DNA of 36,141 bases from Hyphomicrobiaceae bacterium (GTDB taxonomy: Bacteria; Pseudomonadota; Alphaproteobacteria; Rhizobiales; Hyphomicrobiaceae). Where the stretch lies: assembly GCA_025359185.1 (NCBI GenBank), contig JANYHF010000090.1, positions 1 through 36,141 of the forward strand, read 5' to 3'. Positions 33,831 through 36,141 of this stretch are shown here, one piece after another. The notes under the pieces are model-generated. The model was given only the letters and a program-made list of their open reading frames with translations, was not told the DNA's origin and ran no database searches. The position numbers were made by a program, and so were the translations under genes. Every line of letters starts with the position of its first letter. Position 1 is the first letter of the stretch.

Positions 33831-34289
33831 ATGCAGAAAATCACCCCGTTCCTTTGGTTTGACGGCAAGGCCGAGGAGGCGATGCTGTTCTACACCTCGG
33901 TGTTCAAGCACTCGGCAAAGGGTGAAATCCGGCGCTTCCCCGACGGCCGCGTGATCACGGCGAGTTGGACGCTGGAGGGCCAGGAATTCGTCGGCCTCAA
34001 TGGCGGCCCCATGTACAAATTCACGCCTGCCACCTCCTGGTTCGTCAACTGTGAGGATCAGGCCGAGGTGGATGATCTTTGGCAGAAGCTGCTGGCGGAC
34101 GGCGGCAAGCCCAGCCGCTGCGGCTGGCTGACCGACAAATACGGCGTCAGCTGGCAGATCATCCCGAAGGCGCTGGGGCAGCTGCTGCAAGACAAGGATG
34201 CCGCGAGAGCGGGCCGGGTCATGCAAGCGATGATGGCGATGGTGAAGATCGACGTCGCCGGGCTGGAGAAGGCGGCAGCGGGGCCGTGA
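33831..34289 (+). CDS. PhnB-like VOC-fold protein
   Basis: 152 residues. It begins MQKITPFLWFDGKAEEAMLF, the hallmark of the PhnB/'3-demethylubiquinone-9 methyltransferase-like' family (PF06983), and continues with EFVGLNGGPMYKFTPATSWF, CGWLTDKYGVSWQIIPKALG. The name of the domain reflects an old annotation; the fold is a vicinal-oxygen-chelate barrel and the reactions are unknown. ATG 33831 is chosen because the family alignment begins there. It is divergent from the ABC-F gene (141-base gap, no clear motif). It is likely core genome. Confidence 0.88.
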   Translation: MQKITPFLWFDGKAEEAMLFYTSVFKHSAKGEIRRFPDGRVITASWTLEGQEFVGLNGGPMYKFTPATSWFVNCEDQAEVDDLWQKLLADGGKPSRCGWLTDKYGVSWQIIPKALGQLLQDKDAARAGRVMQAMMAMVKIDVAGLEKAAAGP

Positions 34290-34338
34290 GTTGCGGTTGG
34301 CTGTGCGCATGCTTTATCGTTCGTTACGAAGGGCGCCA

Positions 34339-34391
34339 CTCCAGTCCGGTGGCGGCCACCCCTTGTTGAGCGACAATAAACCGGACTTGAG
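34339..34391. repeat. Imperfect inverted repeat
   Basis: CTCCAGTCCGGT (ending at 34350) and ACCGGACTTGAG (starting at 34380) pair at 11 of 12 bases, with 29 bases between. They lie between the PhnB-like and acetyltransferase genes. The loop is too long for a usual terminator, so this may be an operator or a small palindromic remnant. Confidence 0.4.
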
Positions 34392-34411
34392 GCGGTGATG
34401 AGTTGACGAAC

Positions 34412-34957
34412 ATGCCTATCCTGACACCCCGGCTCCAGTTGCGCCCCGTGCAACCTGCTGACCGAGATGACTTGCACCGGTTGGAGCAGGATCCAGAGGT
34501 GATGTGGTACTTGAATGGCGGGCTGCCCACTCCGCTGGAACCGGTTGATCCAGATGCCAGTGAATACCTGATGCCGCGGGGTCGTGAACCAGAGGTCTGG
34601 GCCGTCATTGAGCGCGAAAGCGGTGCTTTGGCGGGGTGGGTGGCGCTTTTTGCCGAAGGCGGGACTGACGTAGACGACAGGACTGGCGAGCTTGGCTACC
34701 GGTTTTTTCGCGCGTTCTGGCGGCGGGGCTACGCCACCGAGGCAGCCAGGGCCGTCATCTCCGACGCCTTTGAGCGCTTGGGCATTGTGCGCATCACCGC
34801 CCGGACCATGGCTGTCAACACGCCCTCCCGGCGTGTCATGGAGAAGCTTGAAATGCGGCATACCGGAACTCGCGTCGTGGCTTGGTCAGACCCATTGCCT
34901 GGCGCTGAGGAAGGCGAAGTCGAATACGTTCTCGAGCGTCAGGGTTGGAGCCCGTGA
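34412..34957 (+). CDS. GNAT-family N-acetyltransferase (RimJ/RimL type)
   Basis: 181 residues from ATG 34412 (TTG 34403 is possible). ILTPRLQLRPVQPADRDDLH is the RimJ/RimL-like start, GELGYRFFRAFWRRGYATEA includes the acetyl-CoA-binding R/Q-x-x-G-x-G/A loop (RRGYAT), and TMAVNTPSRRVMEKLEMRHT is the typical 'N-x-x-S' region followed by the helix. Members acetylate ribosomal-protein N-termini, small amines or antibiotics; the acceptor cannot be inferred. Nothing in the surroundings gives a link to its neighbours. Confidence 0.88.
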   Translation: MPILTPRLQLRPVQPADRDDLHRLEQDPEVMWYLNGGLPTPLEPVDPDASEYLMPRGREPEVWAVIERESGALAGWVALFAEGGTDVDDRTGELGYRFFRAFWRRGYATEAARAVISDAFERLGIVRITARTMAVNTPSRRVMEKLEMRHTGTRVVAWSDPLPGAEEGEVEYVLERQGWSP

Positions 34958-35203
34958 TCGGCGTGTGCGAACGGCCTTGCTGTGGAGGGTGCAGGTGATT
35001 GGTGGTCAGCCAGGACCATGCCAACTTCGCGGCGGCGAAGGGAACCAAACCGGATTGGGTCAACCTCGACTGTTCGGGCCTCCCTCCGGCTGGCTGCTAT
35101 CTTATCGGCCAGCTGCCATCGGCTCGCTTGATCGCTTATCGACGCGATTGACTCATCAGAGACATCGCCGACAGTGTTGCGACGTTAACCTCTCGGTGTA
35201 CAG
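34958..35203. other. Intergenic stretch without recognised feature
   Basis: A 246-base gap between the convergent acetyltransferase and the COG3904-type gene. Only short open frames occur and none has family resemblance or a good ribosome-binding site. No tRNA and no convincing terminator were seen. Confidence 0.5.
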
Positions 35204-35890
35204 CTAGTTCTTTGGTGGTGCGTGCACTATATGTGCCCAACAAGGCTGAAAATCATCAAATGCCCCCTGAAGATATGGATTGTCGCCTCGGTCTGGAAAG
35301 CATGTTCTCCGCGCAAGGTTCCTTCGTGCCAGGTATTCGGTATGCGAGATACCAATCGTTTTAGCATCGCCGATTTCCCGCGCTTCCTGTACAAACGGAT
35401 CGACAGGCAATATTCCGTAGTGAAACAAATCCTCGACGGTCAGCAACTTCAAACTATCTGACGGAATGGTCATCATGTCGTCGACAACCCTCCGCGGCAC
35501 GTTCATCTCATCGACGTAGGCGTTGAGCGCGGCCACTTGTTTGACAAGCGCGTCCTTGACCTCCGCGGCCGTAGGAAGCGCCGCACCGTCCTTGCTTGCG
35601 GGATCAAGATACATGCGGTGAATACCGATCGTTCCCCACACTTGTCTTTCGACGCCACCAATCAGAACAAATATGCAAGAGCTCAGACAACCTTTTCTGA
35701 TGGCGACAATGCCAGCTTCGTTTCTGATCAGTCGGCCAATCTTCATGGCAGCTGATACCTGACCACCATCGCTTGCTATCTCAACGCGTAGCTTCAACGT
35801 TGTTTCTAGCGCGGCTTCCAAGCTGTGCTTGTATGAAATAGACTTAGTGATCAGTGCGAGTCGTTGCTCGTCGAGGATTCCGTCAATGTT
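35204..35890 (-). pseudogene. COG3904-type ClpP-fold protein, 5' end removed by IS66
   Basis: The readable protein, about 228 residues, contains LRVEIASDGGQVSAAMKIGR, GIVAIRKGCLSSCIFVLIGG and VWGTIGIHRMYLDP. This is the pattern of predicted periplasmic ClpP/crotonase-fold proteins (COG3904), with D-G-G instead of S-P-G-G and the putative nucleophile Ser in C-L-S-S-C. Downstream, VDEMNVPRRVVDDMMTIPSD and LLTVEDLFHYGI complete the family. Such proteins normally begin with a signal peptide or membrane anchor. Here the first codons (GTG at 35902 and the next few) come from the end of an IS66 element, so the export signal is lost. Whether a shortened cytoplasmic product is made is unknown. Confidence 0.75.
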
Positions 35891-35905
35891 GTAACTGCTC
35901 ACCCC
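35891..35905 (+). repeat. Probable IS66 terminal inverted-repeat tip
   Basis: GTAACTGCTCACCCC, read from 35891 toward the element, starts with GTAA as IS66-family ends do, and lies 5 bases beyond the tnpC stop (35911-35913). It is the point where the COG3904-type similarity begins on the other side. The partner end is outside the window. Confidence 0.5.
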
Positions 35906-35910
35906 ATACC

Positions 35911-36141
35911 CTATGAAGCCGCAGCGGTCGCGGCGCCAGCGGCGAGGGTTTGGGTTATGGCTGCCATTGCGGTCCGGCCGTTGAGGCGGCCGGTTGCCAA
36001 AATCGAGCAGATATCGGCGTAGACCTCAGCGCCCCAGGCTGATCGGAAGCCATTCGTGACTTTTCGGAAGATCACGGATGGTCGCAGCGCGCGCTCCGAG
36101 ACATTGTTGGTGGCCGGAACATCGCGCTGTGTGACGAACAC
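35911..36141 (-). CDS. tnpC: IS66-family transposase TnpC, C-terminal part (runs off the window)
   Basis: The frame is open to the window edge and reads QRDVPATNNVSERALRPSVI, FRKVTNGFRSAWGAEVYADI and CSILATGRLNGRTAMAAI, ending in an Ala-rich tail and TAG. It contains the third catalytic acid (the Glu of N-N-x-S-E-R-A-L-R-P) of the IS66 DDE domain and the conserved C-terminal helix. The start shown at the edge is only a Val codon within the protein. Strand and position differ from the N-terminal tnpC fragment at the left edge, so these are two separate IS66 copies or the two ends of a rearranged region. Confidence 0.92.
   Translation of the reverse strand: MFVTQRDVPATNNVSERALRPSVIFRKVTNGFRSAWGAEVYADICSILATGRLNGRTAMAAITQTLAAGAATAAAS

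Noticed and set aside
1-36141. Composite transposon made of two IS66 copies
   Set aside because: Both copies are incomplete in the window, neither outer end is visible, and the left copy is truncated on its inner side. The data do not support mobility as a unit.

Overview
The window is high-GC DNA that looks like an accessory, catabolic region of an alphaproteobacterium, most likely Rhizobiales. The reasons are the many sugar-acid catabolism families (AraD1, IlvD/Edd, SMP-30, enolase superfamily), the dense ABC uptake systems with FCD-type GntR regulators, and the IS66 and IS1595 remnants. The species cannot be named from sequence alone. No tRNA, rRNA or CRISPR array was seen.

Left edge (1-4640), a scrapyard of mobile DNA. 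The end of IS66 tnpB and a truncated tnpC run directly into a truncated LysR regulator gene. Divergent from LysR are an exported DUF3224 protein and an NmrA-like NAD(P)-binding protein. A complete but dead IS1595-type element (frameshift plus in-frame TAG) follows. It abuts the C-terminal part of an MmeI-like restriction-methylase, which is fused in frame to the tail of an unrelated short-chain dehydrogenase (SDR).

Catabolic block A (4711-20740). A leftward operon encodes a polar-amino-acid-type ABC importer (binding protein, two permeases, ATPase), an enolase-superfamily enzyme and an SDR. A GntR regulator is divergent from it. A leftward GMC oxidoreductase is divergent from a long rightward operon: two tandem paralogous binding proteins, a second enolase-superfamily enzyme, a Pot-type ATPase and two permeases, a second SDR, and a decayed third enolase-superfamily gene. 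The same 12-base sequence built on GTATAC lies in both divergent promoter regions, so one GntR protein probably controls all these units. An SMP-30-type lactonase gene faces the end of this block.

Catabolic block B (20941-31787). A leftward operon runs GntR regulator, IlvD/Edd sugar-acid dehydratase, binding protein, ATPase, permease, permease. The dehydratase is split by one in-frame TAG that removes the first Fe-S ligand. A divergent rightward operon encodes an SDR, an AraD1-family protein, a Tm-1-like protein and a TIM-barrel 'PEP hydrolase-like' protein. Together these resemble a non-phosphorylative sugar pathway (dehydrogenase, lactonase, dehydratase, AraD1) with a Tm-1/TIM-barrel pair of unknown role attached. 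The last two proteins correspond to the two halves of the plant Tm-1 protein.

Right edge (31875-36141). Housekeeping-like genes follow: an ABC-F ATPase (Uup type), a PhnB/VOC-fold protein and a GNAT acetyltransferase. A ClpP-fold COG3904-type gene comes next, with its 5' end cut off by the end of another IS66 copy whose tnpC runs out of the window. IS66 remnants therefore lie at both edges, in opposite orientations.
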